Source of the DNA: Alteromonas sp. RKMC-009
GTDB taxonomy: Bacteria > Pseudomonadota > Gammaproteobacteria > Enterobacterales > Alteromonadaceae
Length of the DNA: 64,000 nucleotides
Direction of reading: 5' to 3'
NCBI RefSeq assembly: GCF_003584565.2
Contig: NZ_CP032914.1
Location: forward strand, 13,444-77,443
Positions 19,701 to 29,378 of the stretch are shown in pieces. Positions within the stretch are counted from its first letter, which is position 1, and each line of letters begins with the position of its first letter. The notes under the pieces were generated by a model. The model was given only the letters and a program-made list of their open reading frames with translations, had not been told where the DNA came from and ran no database searches. A program made the position numbers and the translations under genes.

Positions 19701-21266
19701 ATGTCATTTATCTCAGCCGGTCCTGCAGATCGCCTTGAAAACCTCAAACCTAAACGCGTTACCCTTAACGATACAGAAATTCTTCTCATTCGTGACGGTG
19801 AAAACGTTTATGCCAGCAGCGCCGATTGCCCTCATAAAGGTGCGCCTCTTGAAGATGGTGCAGTATGTCGAGGCAAGTTGGTTTGCCCATGGCATAAAGG
19901 CACTTTTGATATCGCCTCTTCTGATGTATGCGAGCCACCTGCACTAACAGGATTATCTCGGTATGCGGTTGAAATACGTGACGGCGAGGTACTTGTGGAT
20001 CCCGAACAGGCCACCGACAGCACCGATAAACGACAAAACCGACTAACTACAGTTAACGCACATTCTCATATTGTGATTGTCGGCGCTGGCGCAGCAGGCG
20101 CTGCCGCTCTGCAAAGTCTGGCGAACAATCGTTACCACGGTCGGATCACTGTTGTTGATCCAGAAGCAGATGCACCTTATGACCGAACAATGCTTACCAA
20201 AGCTGTGACAGCGGGCGACATGGAACCCGATGAGGTTGACCCCCTTGTTGATCAAGACGACATGGATATCACAGAAGTTACACGCCTAGTGGCCAAAGTA
20301 TCCGGAATTGATACTGCCGCCCATCAAATTGAGCTATATGATGGTCAGTCGTTGGCATACGATCGATTACTTATTGCCACAGGCGGGATCCCCGTCCGGC
20401 CAGATTTACCTGGCGTTAATTTGTTGGGGATTCATACGCTTCGAAATATTGAGCATGTGGAACGTCTACTAGCTGACGTTGAAGACACGAACAATATTAC
20501 CATTGTTGGCAACAGTTTTATTAGTCTGGAAGTGGCCGCTTCATTAAAGCAGCGTAGCGACAATATACGGGTAAAGGTTATCGCACCTGATGCGGTGCCG
20601 TTTGAAAAACAATTTGGAACCCAAATCGGGCAGTATTTCCGTGATTTACACGAGAAGCATGACGTCGAGTTTGTCGAGGGCACAGTAAGTGAATTTCATG
20701 GTACTGAAAAAGTAGCCGCAGTGAAGCTGGAAAGTGGCGAAATGTTGGAAGCCAATCTGGTGCTGCTAGCTACCGGCATAACGACTGATAAAGATTTACT
20801 CAATAGCTTTACATTAACGCATCAGGGACTGGTGAAAGTGAACGAATTCCTTGAAGCTGCTGAAGATGTCTATGCGGTGGGTGATATTACCAGCTATCCG
20901 TATAATGGCGAAGAAATGCACATTGAGCACTGGCGACTAGCCCAGCAGCATGGTCGTTGTGCAGCAGAAAATATACTCGCGAGCCTAGCCTACCCTGCCG
21001 AACGTAAAGCATTTGATCGCACTCCTTATTTCTGGACACAGCAATTTGATGTAAAGTTTGAATACGTAGGTCATGCAAAAGATTGGGACGAAATCGAAGC
21101 GGTGGGCACACCGGAAGATGAACAATACCTCGCTGTTTTTCGCAAAGATGGTAAGGAAATCGCCGTTCTGGCTAAAGGTTATCCTCAGTTGACAGCAAAA
21201 ATGGTGATTGAGATGGACGACCATGTTGCGCTGTCATCGCTAAAAGCTGTACTTGAAGCTGCTTAA
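19701..21266 (+). CDS. Rieske-type FAD-dependent pyridine nucleotide-disulphide oxidoreductase
   Basis: About 521 residues from ATG 19701, which follows AAGGAG at seven-base spacing; the open frame reaches 19656 but lacks a ribosome site there. Residues 1-100 form a Rieske [2Fe-2S] domain with CPH and CPWHKGTFD ligands. Then comes an FAD-binding domain (IVIVGAGAAGAAAL), an NAD-binding domain (ITIVGNSFISLEVA; the usual GxG pattern is altered to GNSFIS), and the FAD-binding DVYAVGDI motif. The layout is that of AIFM3-like/ferredoxin reductase proteins that pass electrons from NAD(P)H to a Rieske centre. Its place opposite the VKOR fusion and before the oxidase operon suggests a redox role in the same island. 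Confidence 0.9.
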   Translation: MSFISAGPADRLENLKPKRVTLNDTEILLIRDGENVYASSADCPHKGAPLEDGAVCRGKLVCPWHKGTFDIASSDVCEPPALTGLSRYAVEIRDGEVLVDPEQATDSTDKRQNRLTTVNAHSHIVIVGAGAAGAAALQSLANNRYHGRITVVDPEADAPYDRTMLTKAVTAGDMEPDEVDPLVDQDDMDITEVTRLVAKVSGIDTAAHQIELYDGQSLAYDRLLIATGGIPVRPDLPGVNLLGIHTLRNIEHVERLLADVEDTNNITIVGNSFISLEVAASLKQRSDNIRVKVIAPDAVPFEKQFGTQIGQYFRDLHEKHDVEFVEGTVSEFHGTEKVAAVKLESGEMLEANLVLLATGITTDKDLLNSFTLTHQGLVKVNEFLEAAEDVYAVGDITSYPYNGEEMHIEHWRLAQQHGRCAAENILASLAYPAERKAFDRTPYFWTQQFDVKFEYVGHAKDWDEIEAVGTPEDEQYLAVFRKDGKEIAVLAKGYPQLTAKMVIEMDDHVALSSLKAVLEAA

Positions 21267-21375
21267 TTAACAAGCTTTGATTTGGTGACGAGAAAGCACG
21301 TAATGGCGCGCTTTCTATGACAAGATTGCTAACTATTCTCCGAGGCCGGTAGTCCTCACGTACAAATCCTTCTGA

Positions 21376-22179
21376 TTAAACAGTCAGCGATTTTCGTTGT
21401 AGCTGTCTATACCAGCGATGCCCCACCCAAAATGCTGCGGTGATGTAGGGCACTCCACCTACTACCCACATGATAAGTCCCGCTAATTGCTGATCGGCAA
21501 GGTTGCGGGATTCACCGTAAAAAGGAGTGCTGCCAAAGGTAAGAAATGCACCTAAAAAGCCCGTGTGCATTAGCGTCACCAACAGTGCCAGCAACGCATA
21601 GGGAACTTTACGGGTAAAGGCATGTAAGCAGGCCCACCAAAACCATACCGCCGATATCAGAAAGCAGGCGTGTTCGAATACGTGAATCCAGGGATTCTCC
21701 AACGCCAACATATAAAATTTCGGGATGTGCCAGAACCAGATCATCATACCGTGAAAGTAGGTGCATACCATCGGATATTGAGTGATTTTAAATGCATATT
21801 TCCATAATCTTTCCCCATATGCTCCACAAGCCCTGTAGAACTGTGGCAATGGCCGAGCCAAAGCGAAAGCTGGCGCTATTATTACCATCATAAGCATATG
21901 CTGGGTCATATGCGCAGCAGAGCTATGTTCAGCCCATTCGTCCAACGGACCCAAAATGGTAAAAAAGGTGATCAAAATGGTGATATGAAATAGCCATCTC
22001 CGCCATACAACTGCGGTAGCGTAGCGGCAGCCCCATACATAGATTATCCAGAATATCAGTACTATCACCGCCGTAAGGCTAGCGGAAAACGCGTCCTGGC
22101 CACCACTAGTAAAGGGGTTGTGCGCCCATGCACCGGTTGACCAAAGCAATAACGTTGCTACGAAAATAATTAAATACAT
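21376..22179 (-). CDS. ctaG: Cytochrome c oxidase assembly protein, CtaG (Caa3-type) family
   Basis: 267 residues with a cleavable-looking N-terminus (LLLWSTGAWAHNP) and about seven membrane helices. Conserved histidines in HSSAAHMTQHMLMM and in HGMMIWFWHIP are typical of the Caa3_CtaG family, thought to deliver copper to, or otherwise assist assembly of, the Cu centres of haem-copper oxidases. It is the last gene of the operon and its start overlaps the end of the preceding 113-residue gene by ten bases. No terminator was recognised after it. Confidence 0.9.
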   Translation of the reverse strand: MYLIIFVATLLLWSTGAWAHNPFTSGGQDAFSASLTAVIVLIFWIIYVWGCRYATAVVWRRWLFHITILITFFTILGPLDEWAEHSSAAHMTQHMLMMVIIAPAFALARPLPQFYRACGAYGERLWKYAFKITQYPMVCTYFHGMMIWFWHIPKFYMLALENPWIHVFEHACFLISAVWFWWACLHAFTRKVPYALLALLVTLMHTGFLGAFLTFGSTPFYGESRNLADQQLAGLIMWVVGGVPYITAAFWVGHRWYRQLQRKSLTV

Positions 22180-22511
22180 GGTGCCATCGCCAAAAGAGGA
22201 ATGCCAACAGCCAGCGTCGAAATGGCCGAGGCAAGATAACTTGTCGCCGCTACACGCAGTAAAAAGCGCGGCTCATTTTCGGCATTTGCCGCTACGCGCC
22301 ACGACTTAAAGGCGCAAATTCCCAAATAGATAACAATAAGAAACGTAGGAATTAAAAAACTAAGGTTTATCCAATTAAATGGGCCCGCCCCGGCCGCAGG
22401 TTTTGCCAGCTGACAAGCCACCGCGACACCGCCATAAGTAAATACAAACCAGGTCGCCCAAATCACAAACCCGGCCACAAGATGCCAAGGGTGCGCGCGG
22501 GAAACTTTCAT
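22170..22511 (-). CDS. Small three-helix membrane protein of the oxidase operon
   Basis: 113 residues with three hydrophobic helices (LVAGFVIWATWFVFTYGGVAV, LSFLIPTFLIVIYLGICAF, and YLASAISTLAVGIPLLAMA). No family is named with confidence. It overlaps subunit I+III by four bases (ATGA) and ctaG by ten, so it is translated with the oxidase and is a good candidate for an accessory or assembly subunit, possibly in the position of a subunit IV. Confidence 0.8.
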   Translation of the reverse strand: MKVSRAHPWHLVAGFVIWATWFVFTYGGVAVACQLAKPAAGAGPFNWINLSFLIPTFLIVIYLGICAFKSWRVAANAENEPRFLLRVAATSYLASAISTLAVGIPLLAMAPCI

Positions 22512-25015
22512 TTAGCCTCCCATATTATTGGTAAGATCAAAAAGCTTGCGAAGCTTAGCCAAAAAATAACAAGTGTAAACAACCACATGGGACTCATTAC
22601 GACAATTTCATAGGGCAGCTTTGTACTGATGTGATCATAACTAACTCGCAGTGCCTGGAGCGTAGTGGTGATCACGCTGATGATACTGTGGAACAGCAAA
22701 AAGGCCAGCATCACCAACAGTACGGCATCATACGCATTAGTCGTAAATTGCAGGTCACTCGAAACGGTGATAAAAGCCAATAGCCCAACATGACCCATTC
22801 CACAGGCTGAAACGAGCCACAGCCACTTAGCGAGCGGCTTTTCTTGCTCACGGCGCAAATATCGGTTCAGACGGCGATAAAAAGCCACTGCAATGGTCAG
22901 TAATATACCGCTTAGGCCCATTAAAACTGGTGAAATTGCAGACACGTCAGGTAAGGTTTTATTCGGTGAAACTGTCCACAAATATAGCCAACCGAAAAGC
23001 AGCGACAAATATAAGGTGCCGTCAGCTAACAGAGTCACACACATACCCCATAACCCTGGCCCGTCAAAGGTGCGCGAGTGCAGAGGCGGCTCTCCCCGGC
23101 TCGCTTCTTCATCCGTCAGTGGTGCCATCGTCTTGTGCGTGCCGTTCTCCCAACTCCAGCGTAAAAAGAAGCCTAGACCCAAAATGGCCAAAAAGATGCC
23201 GACCATATACGCTTTAGACACCAGGCTGATGCACAACCCCGCCAGGGTAGCCGCACAAATTAGGGGCCACCACGAATGGCTGGGAATATGAATAACTTCT
23301 TTTAGCTTGCCACTAATCGCATCTGTTCCATACAGTTCCCGTCGCCCGTGCTTAATACTTTTTAAGCCATGTTCGCCAGCTGGAATGCTATTAATCAACG
23401 ACGGGTCGTCCCATAGTGGATGACGTGATTTTACCTCAGGGATACTGGCAAAATTGTAAGATACCGGCGGCATGCCCGTGGCCCATTCCAATGTATCAGC
23501 TTGCCAAGGGTTAGATGAAGCCTTTCGACCATATCGAAAATGTAGCGTCACATCTAAGACGAGCATTAAAATACCAATCGCGAGCACGAAGCCACCAATG
23601 GAAGAACTCAGATTTAACCAATCCCAGCCCAGGCCACTTTCGTAAGTAAACACTCGGCGTGGCATGCCCAACAGACCAGTTAGGTGCATGATCAGAAACG
23701 TTGAATTAAATCCGACAAACACCAAGCCAAACGCCCAGCGTCCCATTCTCATAGACGGCATTCGTCCGGAAAAATGGGGCAACCAGTAATATAGGGCGGC
23801 GATCAGCGGAAAGAACATACCGCCAATAAGCACATAATGAAAATGTGCCACTACAAAGTGCGTATCGTGCACCTGCCAGTCAAAGGGCACCAGTGCTAGC
23901 ATCACACCTGTCAACCCACCGCAAACGAAGATAAACAAAAAGCCAAAAATCCATAGCATCGGCAGTTCAAACCGCACACGGCCTACCCACAATGTCGTTA
24001 ACCAAACGAAAATCTGAATGCCTGTGGGAATCGCCACCAGCATGCTGGCAATGGAAAAAAATGCCTGGGCCAAATGAGGGATCCCAACGGTAAACATGTG
24101 GTGTACCCATAAGCCAAAACTGATAAACCCAGTGATGATTACTGATAACACAACCCAACGATATCCCACCAGAGGTCGACCCGCGAACACTGGCAATATA
24201 GTGGAGACCATACCCGCTGCCGGCAGAAAAATAATGTAAACTTCAGGATGGCCGAATAGCCAGAACAAATGCTGCCATAAAATAGGGTCACCACCAGCGT
24301 TAGGATCAAAAAAAGGCATTTGCGCTGCCCGCTCAAGCTCTAACAGAATGCTAGCCAGAATCAGCGGAGGAAAACCGAACACGATCATTAACGCCATCGC
24401 GAGAATATACCAGCAGAAAATAGGCATTTTGCTCAAACTCATGCCCGGCGCTCTCGTACGCAAAATCGAGACGGTAAGCTCAATACCTGCCGATACTGCA
24501 GATATTTCTACAAAAGTCACTCCGAGTAGCCAGAAGTCTGAGCCCGCACCAGCGGAATAGTCGTCGCTGGATAAGGGTGTGTACATAAACCAGCCCGAAT
24601 TAGGCGCGATGCCTAGCACCAGACTTGACAGCAAAATCAGCCCTCCAAAGAGGTAACAGTAATAGCCTAAGGCGCTCAAACGGGGAAAGACTAGATCGCG
24701 CGTGCCGATCATCTTTGGAATAAGATACATCGCCGCGCCTTCCAGAACCGGAATGGCAAACAAGAACATCATAATAGTGCCGTGCATAGTAAAAACCTGT
24801 GAATACAGGTCGGCAGTAATGAGTGTCTGACCTGGCAACGCCAATTGCGAGCGGATCAGCATTGCCAGCAAAATACCTACGAGGAAAAACATCACCCCGG
24901 TTAGCATGAATCGTTGACTGATAGAAGTATGGTTTACCGCTGCAAGATTGCCCCACCCAGGTAGGTTATCCCACACCTTGGCAAAATTTTTGTGAAGTTC
25001 TGATTTGCCATTCAT
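22508..25015 (-). CDS. Cytochrome c oxidase subunits I and III fused
   Basis: 835 residues. The first 550 or so are subunit I: HTSISQRFMLTGVMFF region, HGTIMMFLF (low-spin haem His), the CuB site HPEVYIIFLP with its cross-linking Tyr, HHMFTVG (CuB histidines) and HDTHFVVAHFHYVL (haem a3 and haem a ligands). A soluble-to-membrane linker follows, then the subunit III bundle from about residue 620 (RTFDGPGLWGMCVTLLADGT onward). Such fusions occur in caa3/ctaDE-type A-family oxidases. It reduces O2 to water and pumps protons. The start overlaps coxB by four bases, so the subunits are made together. Confidence 0.93.
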   Translation of the reverse strand: MNGKSELHKNFAKVWDNLPGWGNLAAVNHTSISQRFMLTGVMFFLVGILLAMLIRSQLALPGQTLITADLYSQVFTMHGTIMMFLFAIPVLEGAAMYLIPKMIGTRDLVFPRLSALGYYCYLFGGLILLSSLVLGIAPNSGWFMYTPLSSDDYSAGAGSDFWLLGVTFVEISAVSAGIELTVSILRTRAPGMSLSKMPIFCWYILAMALMIVFGFPPLILASILLELERAAQMPFFDPNAGGDPILWQHLFWLFGHPEVYIIFLPAAGMVSTILPVFAGRPLVGYRWVVLSVIITGFISFGLWVHHMFTVGIPHLAQAFFSIASMLVAIPTGIQIFVWLTTLWVGRVRFELPMLWIFGFLFIFVCGGLTGVMLALVPFDWQVHDTHFVVAHFHYVLIGGMFFPLIAALYYWLPHFSGRMPSMRMGRWAFGLVFVGFNSTFLIMHLTGLLGMPRRVFTYESGLGWDWLNLSSSIGGFVLAIGILMLVLDVTLHFRYGRKASSNPWQADTLEWATGMPPVSYNFASIPEVKSRHPLWDDPSLINSIPAGEHGLKSIKHGRRELYGTDAISGKLKEVIHIPSHSWWPLICAATLAGLCISLVSKAYMVGIFLAILGLGFFLRWSWENGTHKTMAPLTDEEASRGEPPLHSRTFDGPGLWGMCVTLLADGTLYLSLLFGWLYLWTVSPNKTLPDVSAISPVLMGLSGILLTIAVAFYRRLNRYLRREQEKPLAKWLWLVSACGMGHVGLLAFITVSSDLQFTTNAYDAVLLVMLAFLLFHSIISVITTTLQALRVSYDHISTKLPYEIVVMSPMWLFTLVIFWLSFASFLILPIIWEAK

Positions 25016-25716
25016 TGTGTTTTACCTTGTTGGGCTAGCCATGCATCAAACTTCTCAGCAGAATGAGCAATGACTTTAAAATGCATTTTAGCGTGAGAAA
25101 GGCCGCAATATTCGGCGCATTGGCCACCGAACTCACCTACCTCATCGGCTTGCAAACGCACGATATTCGTGTGCCCCGGTATCGCATCAATCTTTCCCCC
25201 TAGCCGCGGCACCCAGAAGCCATGAATCACGTCCGCACTAGTCACATGAATATCAATTGGCGTATCGACAGGAATATGAATTTCATCTGTTAGTTCAATA
25301 TCATGTTGCGGATATGTTACATCCCACGCCCATTGTCTGGCATGCACATCAATCCGCACAGCGCGCTCATCAGCCCAAGGCAGCATAATATTCCCAGCTG
25401 GAATACCAAAAATGAGCAATACGGTTATGCCCACCGTGGGTAACACAATACCGCCCCACAAAACCATTCGAGTAAGAACACGTTTTACATCTGCATCGCT
25501 ATATTTACGATTGCGTCGGAAGCTGGCATACCACCAGAGTGAGCAAATCCCCAGTAATACCACGACTCCAGCCGTGAGCATGCCCCACCAGATTGTGGTA
25601 ACCGCCTTGGCTGACGGACCTGCCGGGGCGAGAATGGAATACGGCTCACTGCAACCTGCCAACAATAAGGCACTGGCAGTGAAAAGATATTCTGTTACTC
25701 TATTTACCAAACTCAC
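25012..25716 (-). CDS. coxB: Cytochrome c oxidase subunit II (CuA lipoprotein)
   Basis: 234 residues. The N-terminus ends in LLLAGC, a lipoprotein box, followed by two membrane helices. The periplasmic cupredoxin domain has the full CuA set: His in DVIHGFWVPRLGG, and CAEYCGLSHAKMHF with both Cys, the Glu, His and Met. It lacks the C-terminal cytochrome c domain found in caa3 enzymes, so it should receive electrons from a separate cytochrome c. First gene of the coxB-coxAC-113aa-ctaG operon. Only 32 bp separate it from the divergent DUF2231 gene; the start codon is probably GTG or TTG near 25716 after AAGGAG. Confidence 0.92.
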   Translation of the reverse strand: MSLVNRVTEYLFTASALLLAGCSEPYSILAPAGPSAKAVTTIWWGMLTAGVVVLLGICSLWWYASFRRNRKYSDADVKRVLTRMVLWGGIVLPTVGITVLLIFGIPAGNIMLPWADERAVRIDVHARQWAWDVTYPQHDIELTDEIHIPVDTPIDIHVTSADVIHGFWVPRLGGKIDAIPGHTNIVRLQADEVGEFGGQCAEYCGLSHAKMHFKVIAHSAEKFDAWLAQQGKTQ

Positions 25717-25748
25717 TCCTTAAACGGTATTCAGGATCTGACGCTTCT

Positions 25749-26231
25749 ATGTCAAATTCAATAATCAGCAGCCGCGCTTCACTTAGGGGGCATGCACTAC
25801 ATCCAGCCCTGATCCATTTTCCTATCGCGTTTTTGCTCATACTCATTGTCACAGATATTGTATTTATCGTTACCAGCGATCCTTTCTGGGCTGAAGCCAG
25901 TTTTTGGCTTACTGCTGCTGGACTGGCATTTGGTGTTTTGGCCAGCCTTGCCGGGGCCATTGATGTTTTTACTGTACGTATTATTCGCCATATTGTCGCA
26001 GCCTGGGCTCACGCCGTTCTTGCAGTAATGACGCTATCGCTGACCACATTAAACCTTACCTTACGCTTAGGCGATGACCCCGGCGAACTTATTAATCCCT
26101 GGGGAATCTATGTCAGCGTTCTGGCTGGCATCCTTATCGGTATTACTGGGTTCTTGGGCGCTCAACTGGTTTTTGCGTACGGCGTGGGTGTTAACGAGCC
26201 TCAAAATAGTGAACGCCAAGTTGAGCCCTAG
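25749..26231 (+). CDS. DUF2231 membrane protein
   Basis: 160 residues with four membrane helices. The signature HALHPALIHFPIAFLLILIVTD near the N-terminus (LHPxLIHFPIA) places it in DUF2231, whose members often accompany oxidases and redox genes but have no settled function; the conserved histidines could bind haem or metal. It is divergent from coxB at 32 bp and converges with the CopD-like gene, the stops overlapping by four bases. Confidence 0.85.
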   Translation: MSNSIISSRASLRGHALHPALIHFPIAFLLILIVTDIVFIVTSDPFWAEASFWLTAAGLAFGVLASLAGAIDVFTVRIIRHIVAAWAHAVLAVMTLSLTTLNLTLRLGDDPGELINPWGIYVSVLAGILIGITGFLGAQLVFAYGVGVNEPQNSERQVEP

Positions 26232-26674
26232 ATTGGCCATGCCACAAAACCAGGTGCAGCAGGTTTTGTCAGGACCACAAACAGTATGCTTCCTACGCAG
26301 CAAAATATCGCTATCAGAAAGACCCAGCTAAAGCCTGCCAGATAGCGCATTTCCTGGCGTTCAAGGCGCGTTATCAGTAGGCCAAGGCTCGCGTGCAATA
26401 TCACCAGTATCGTCACAATGGTTAGTTTCACCATCAGCCAGAAAGTGAGGGTGTCGTTTATTACAAAGACCAATGTTCCCGCAATAATAGAAATGATCGC
26501 CGCGGGCGAAGCCACATACGCGAATATCAGCCGCGCTACCGACCCCATTCCAAATGGAATATCAATAAAGTCTTCGCGCATTTTCGACTCAGTAGCAATT
26601 AAGATTGGCAAATACAACACGGTTGCCAACCAGATTAGAAGACCGAAGATGTGAAGACCTAAAAGCCAGAGCAT
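26228..26674 (-). CDS. CopD/HemJ-like four-helix membrane protein
   Basis: 148 residues from ATG 26674 (a TTG at 26680 adds two residues). Four to five membrane helices, with the first-helix pattern LLGLHIFGLLIWLATVLYLP and a helix-two region RLIFAYVASPAA. The shape and His placement fit the CopD/UPF0093 family, linked to copper uptake or haem synthesis. Its neighbourhood of oxidase and DUF2231 genes supports a metal or haem role; the exact substrate is not shown by sequence. Confidence 0.7.
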   Translation of the reverse strand: MLWLLGLHIFGLLIWLATVLYLPILIATESKMREDFIDIPFGMGSVARLIFAYVASPAAIISIIAGTLVFVINDTLTFWLMVKLTIVTILVILHASLGLLITRLERQEMRYLAGFSWVFLIAIFCCVGSILFVVLTKPAAPGFVAWPI

Positions 26675-27059
26675 GAGCAACCTTACATTTATTTCATAAT
26701 ACTAGTTACAGCACTCGCCCCTGAAATGGTTTAGAAAAAAATGAATTTTTGCGATCGCACGTGACGAAGTGAAGTTAGCCGATCCCTTATTAGAGAGTAA
26801 ATGAACAATATAATTCCAACCTACGGTCAGCGGTAGAATATTTACTTGTAGATAAAGGTTACTGTATATACGATCTATACACAGTTTCTCAAAGAGCAGA
26901 GATGATAAAAAATGAAATTTTCCTCACTTAACGTTGGAGCCTTTTACAAGTTAAGTAAGAGTAGAATAAAGCCTAGCTAGGCTGGCACTTGCAGCTTGGC
27001 GAGAGACACATAAGATTTCCAACTTTGACGGGTCTCACCGGAGAAAAACAGGCAACTCC
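26675..27059. other. Intergenic region, no gene seen
   Basis: About 385 bp with no open frame of interest. It must hold the promoter of the minus-strand CopD-like gene. No operator or RNA structure was recognised. Confidence 0.4.
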
Positions 27060-27519
27060 ATGTTTAAGAATTTAATTATTGCTACATGTGCGATCGTCTC
27101 ATCCTTCATTTCCATAATGTTAATCGGTAATTTAACGGTTGATCCTGATAATTATATCAAAATATCTAATAAAAAATACGATATTCATTTGTCAGAATTA
27201 GAATTATATTGGTTACTTTTATCACCCGATTTCTGGAGAAAACCTTTTATTGAAATTCTCACACAATCTTTTAACAAAGGTGTATTATTTAATTTTTACA
27301 GCGGACTTTCACTTCTCACTTTCTTCACTATTATTCGCGACTTCTAAAATTATCTTATCAGTTGTTAAATTTGGTCTATTTCAGCAATTACAATATTAGA
27401 GTCTTAATATAGAAATAGAGCATGAATATCTGATTATAGCCTCGAAAGCCTCTATGCTTGCAATTATTTTAGGAATCAACCTTATATTCTGCTTTACGCT
27501 ACTGTTTTTTCTGGTTTGA
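27060..27519 (+). pseudogene. Decayed membrane N-terminus of a diguanylate cyclase
   Basis: An open frame of 95 codons (27060-27347) starts with one membrane helix (LIIATCAIVSSFISIMLIGN) and stops abruptly. Other frames continue with hydrophobic protein: a short stretch in frame 2 up to about 27410, and MLAIILGINLIFCFTLLFFL V at 27454-27519. The last overlaps the beginning of the GGDEF frame by a few bases and needs a one-base shift to join it. So this looks like the sensor region of one membrane-bound GGDEF protein with several indels. Fragmentation by chance ORFs is the alternative. Confidence 0.5.
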
Positions 27520-28055
27520 TAAATAAAAGAAAAACACGAGAATTGAGAAATGCAAATTTAAAATCGCAGCTTGTTCCTCTAACCAGTTTGTATAATCGTA
27601 GAGCTTTTGAAGAAGCTCTTTTATTTTCCAATATGACATCAGGTTATTTATTACTGGCCGACATTGACGATTTCAAGAACGTAAATGATATCTACGGTCA
27701 TCAGTCTGGCGATAACGTATTGTGTGAAGTAGCAGAGAGACTGTCAAACAATGTTAGAGATTTTGATATACTTGCACGTTTTGGAGGTGAAGAGTTTATA
27801 ATATTTGTCCCCACTAAGAGCGAAGAGGCTGCCGTGCTATTTAGTCAGAGACTGATTCGAGTTATCGCTGAAAATTCATTTTTTATATCTAGCTACAATA
27901 TTAACTTGAAAATAACTATGAGTCTTGGAGCAGTTTATGTGGAAAATATAAATTTTAACTTCGACACAGCATACAAGCTAGCTGATGAATCTCTCTACAT
28001 GGCTAAAAAACAAGGAAAGAATAGAATGTGTCTTTCACAGAGAGATCTTAGCTAG
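27516..28055 (+). CDS. GGDEF-domain diguanylate cyclase (soluble remnant or short form)
   Basis: 179 residues from a TTG at 27516. Almost the whole protein is a GGDEF domain: LTSLYNRRAFEEAL start, then DDFKNVNDIYGHQSGD (metal and substrate contacts), and the active-site loop ARFGGEEFIIFV, a functional GGEEF variant. The end DESLYMAKKQGKNR is also typical. No start codon with a ribosome site is evident, and the upstream frames look like the broken membrane half. It may be expressed only weakly, or the gene may be frameshifted in this assembly. Confidence 0.75.
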   Translation: MINKRKTRELRNANLKSQLVPLTSLYNRRAFEEALLFSNMTSGYLLLADIDDFKNVNDIYGHQSGDNVLCEVAERLSNNVRDFDILARFGGEEFIIFVPTKSEEAAVLFSQRLIRVIAENSFFISSYNINLKITMSLGAVYVENINFNFDTAYKLADESLYMAKKQGKNRMCLSQRDLS

Positions 28056-28693
28056 TTCTTTATTCGACAAATTTTCTCCTAGCACTAAATTATTAGAACA
28101 AGTAAACTCCCTAAACTTATAGTAGGTTGTTGCAGCGATTGATTATCACAGCCAAGCTTTCTATGAAGCAAAATGTTGATGCTACTTTTTCCGTTCATTA
28201 TTAATTTAGTTGGCCTAAGCCATAGTTGCGGTATAGCCTAGTTACTAGACATCTATCTGCCTGCTTGCGATTCTCTAAGATCCTCCTTAGTATCTGTTTG
28301 CTGAGTTCATTTCTTAGTGTATACTTTAGATGGTATCTCAATTTAAGAGCATCTGCATTTACTGGAATTTTGAATTTGTTGAATAAGAATATGATATTGG
28401 CTTCATCTATAATAAAATTTGTCCGAGGATAAAGAAATTAACATTAATTAGAATCAAATAACACTCAAATACGAGTGACAATTTTAAACTCTGAGAGCCT
28501 ATTACTTATCAAATAAAAACTGTAACAATGTACTTTTTCGACATAAAAATGTTCGCAAAGATTATTCAATCTTAACAACATAACTTTCTATGTTTTATTT
28601 ATATATTTTACCGTGTTCAATTTTTATTAATATTTCTATCTCACCTACAAATGCGGCTACCCAAGATATGAAAACGAGTTGAGAACGCTATAT
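28056..28693. other. AT-rich intergenic region, no gene seen
   Basis: About 640 bp, strongly AT-rich towards the right. A 68-codon frame at 28226 has an unlikely composition and was not accepted. No repeats or terminator of note. Confidence 0.4.
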
Positions 28694-28978
28694 ATGACAA
28701 AGATCATTGTAAATACCATTAAACAATCTCAAACCGATTGTCAATATTCAGCATTAACTGATGCATTGAGTGCTTATTGTTTAGCGTTCAACTTACAGAT
28801 TGATCATAGAGAACTCATAATCAAAGGTTCATCCGCAGACGCACGCCTAAAAAATGGTGATAAAATTGAATGTGTAGAAGTAGATGATTACGTAGTAGTT
28901 GTAAGAGATACAGTAAAGAAAAGTATAAAATATTGCTTGCGAAGGACCGTTAAGGGTTGGGAAGTAACAGAACTATAA
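28694..28978 (+). CDS. Small hypothetical protein (94 aa)
   Basis: 94 residues from ATG 28694; a TTG five codons earlier is possible. Soluble, with a beta-rich second half (DKIECVEVDDYVVVVRD) and three cysteines. No family is recognised. It stands alone in an AT-rich stretch between the GGDEF remnant and the glutaredoxin gene. Amino-acid composition is normal, so I regard it as a probable gene. Confidence 0.5.
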   Translation: MTKIIVNTIKQSQTDCQYSALTDALSAYCLAFNLQIDHRELIIKGSSADARLKNGDKIECVEVDDYVVVVRDTVKKSIKYCLRRTVKGWEVTEL

Positions 28979-29378
28979 GAATTTACTTTTCAATCTTAAG
29001 TAATCATCCTTTTTTAAGTTTGTTTTATTGAATGGTTATTTTTCTAAAAGATCTACGAACCAAAGGATAATGATAACATCATTTTAACGATGATAATTTA
29101 GTATATCAATAGCTCGAGACTTTCCTAATTAAAAAGAGACTTAAAAATTTACTCGCAGTTTCTAAACTTGGTGTAAGCGAATAACTGCAACATTTGTATT
29201 TTAAACTTCGATGAGGCCGAGAGCACTTTAACCATTGAGGCTGTATTTGAATAATACTAACTACAACTCTGTGGACTACCATGACTAGGCTAGCATCGTG
29301 AAGGAATGACTAGAATGCGGATAGTGTATTCTCTAGCTGATGGTTCACTACCCGCTTAGTTAAAAGCCTTTTGTATGG
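28979..29378. other. Intergenic region, no gene seen
   Basis: 400 bp with no open frame or recognised signal. It separates convergent genes, so it probably contains transcription ends, but no clear hairpin with a T-run was found. Confidence 0.4.
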
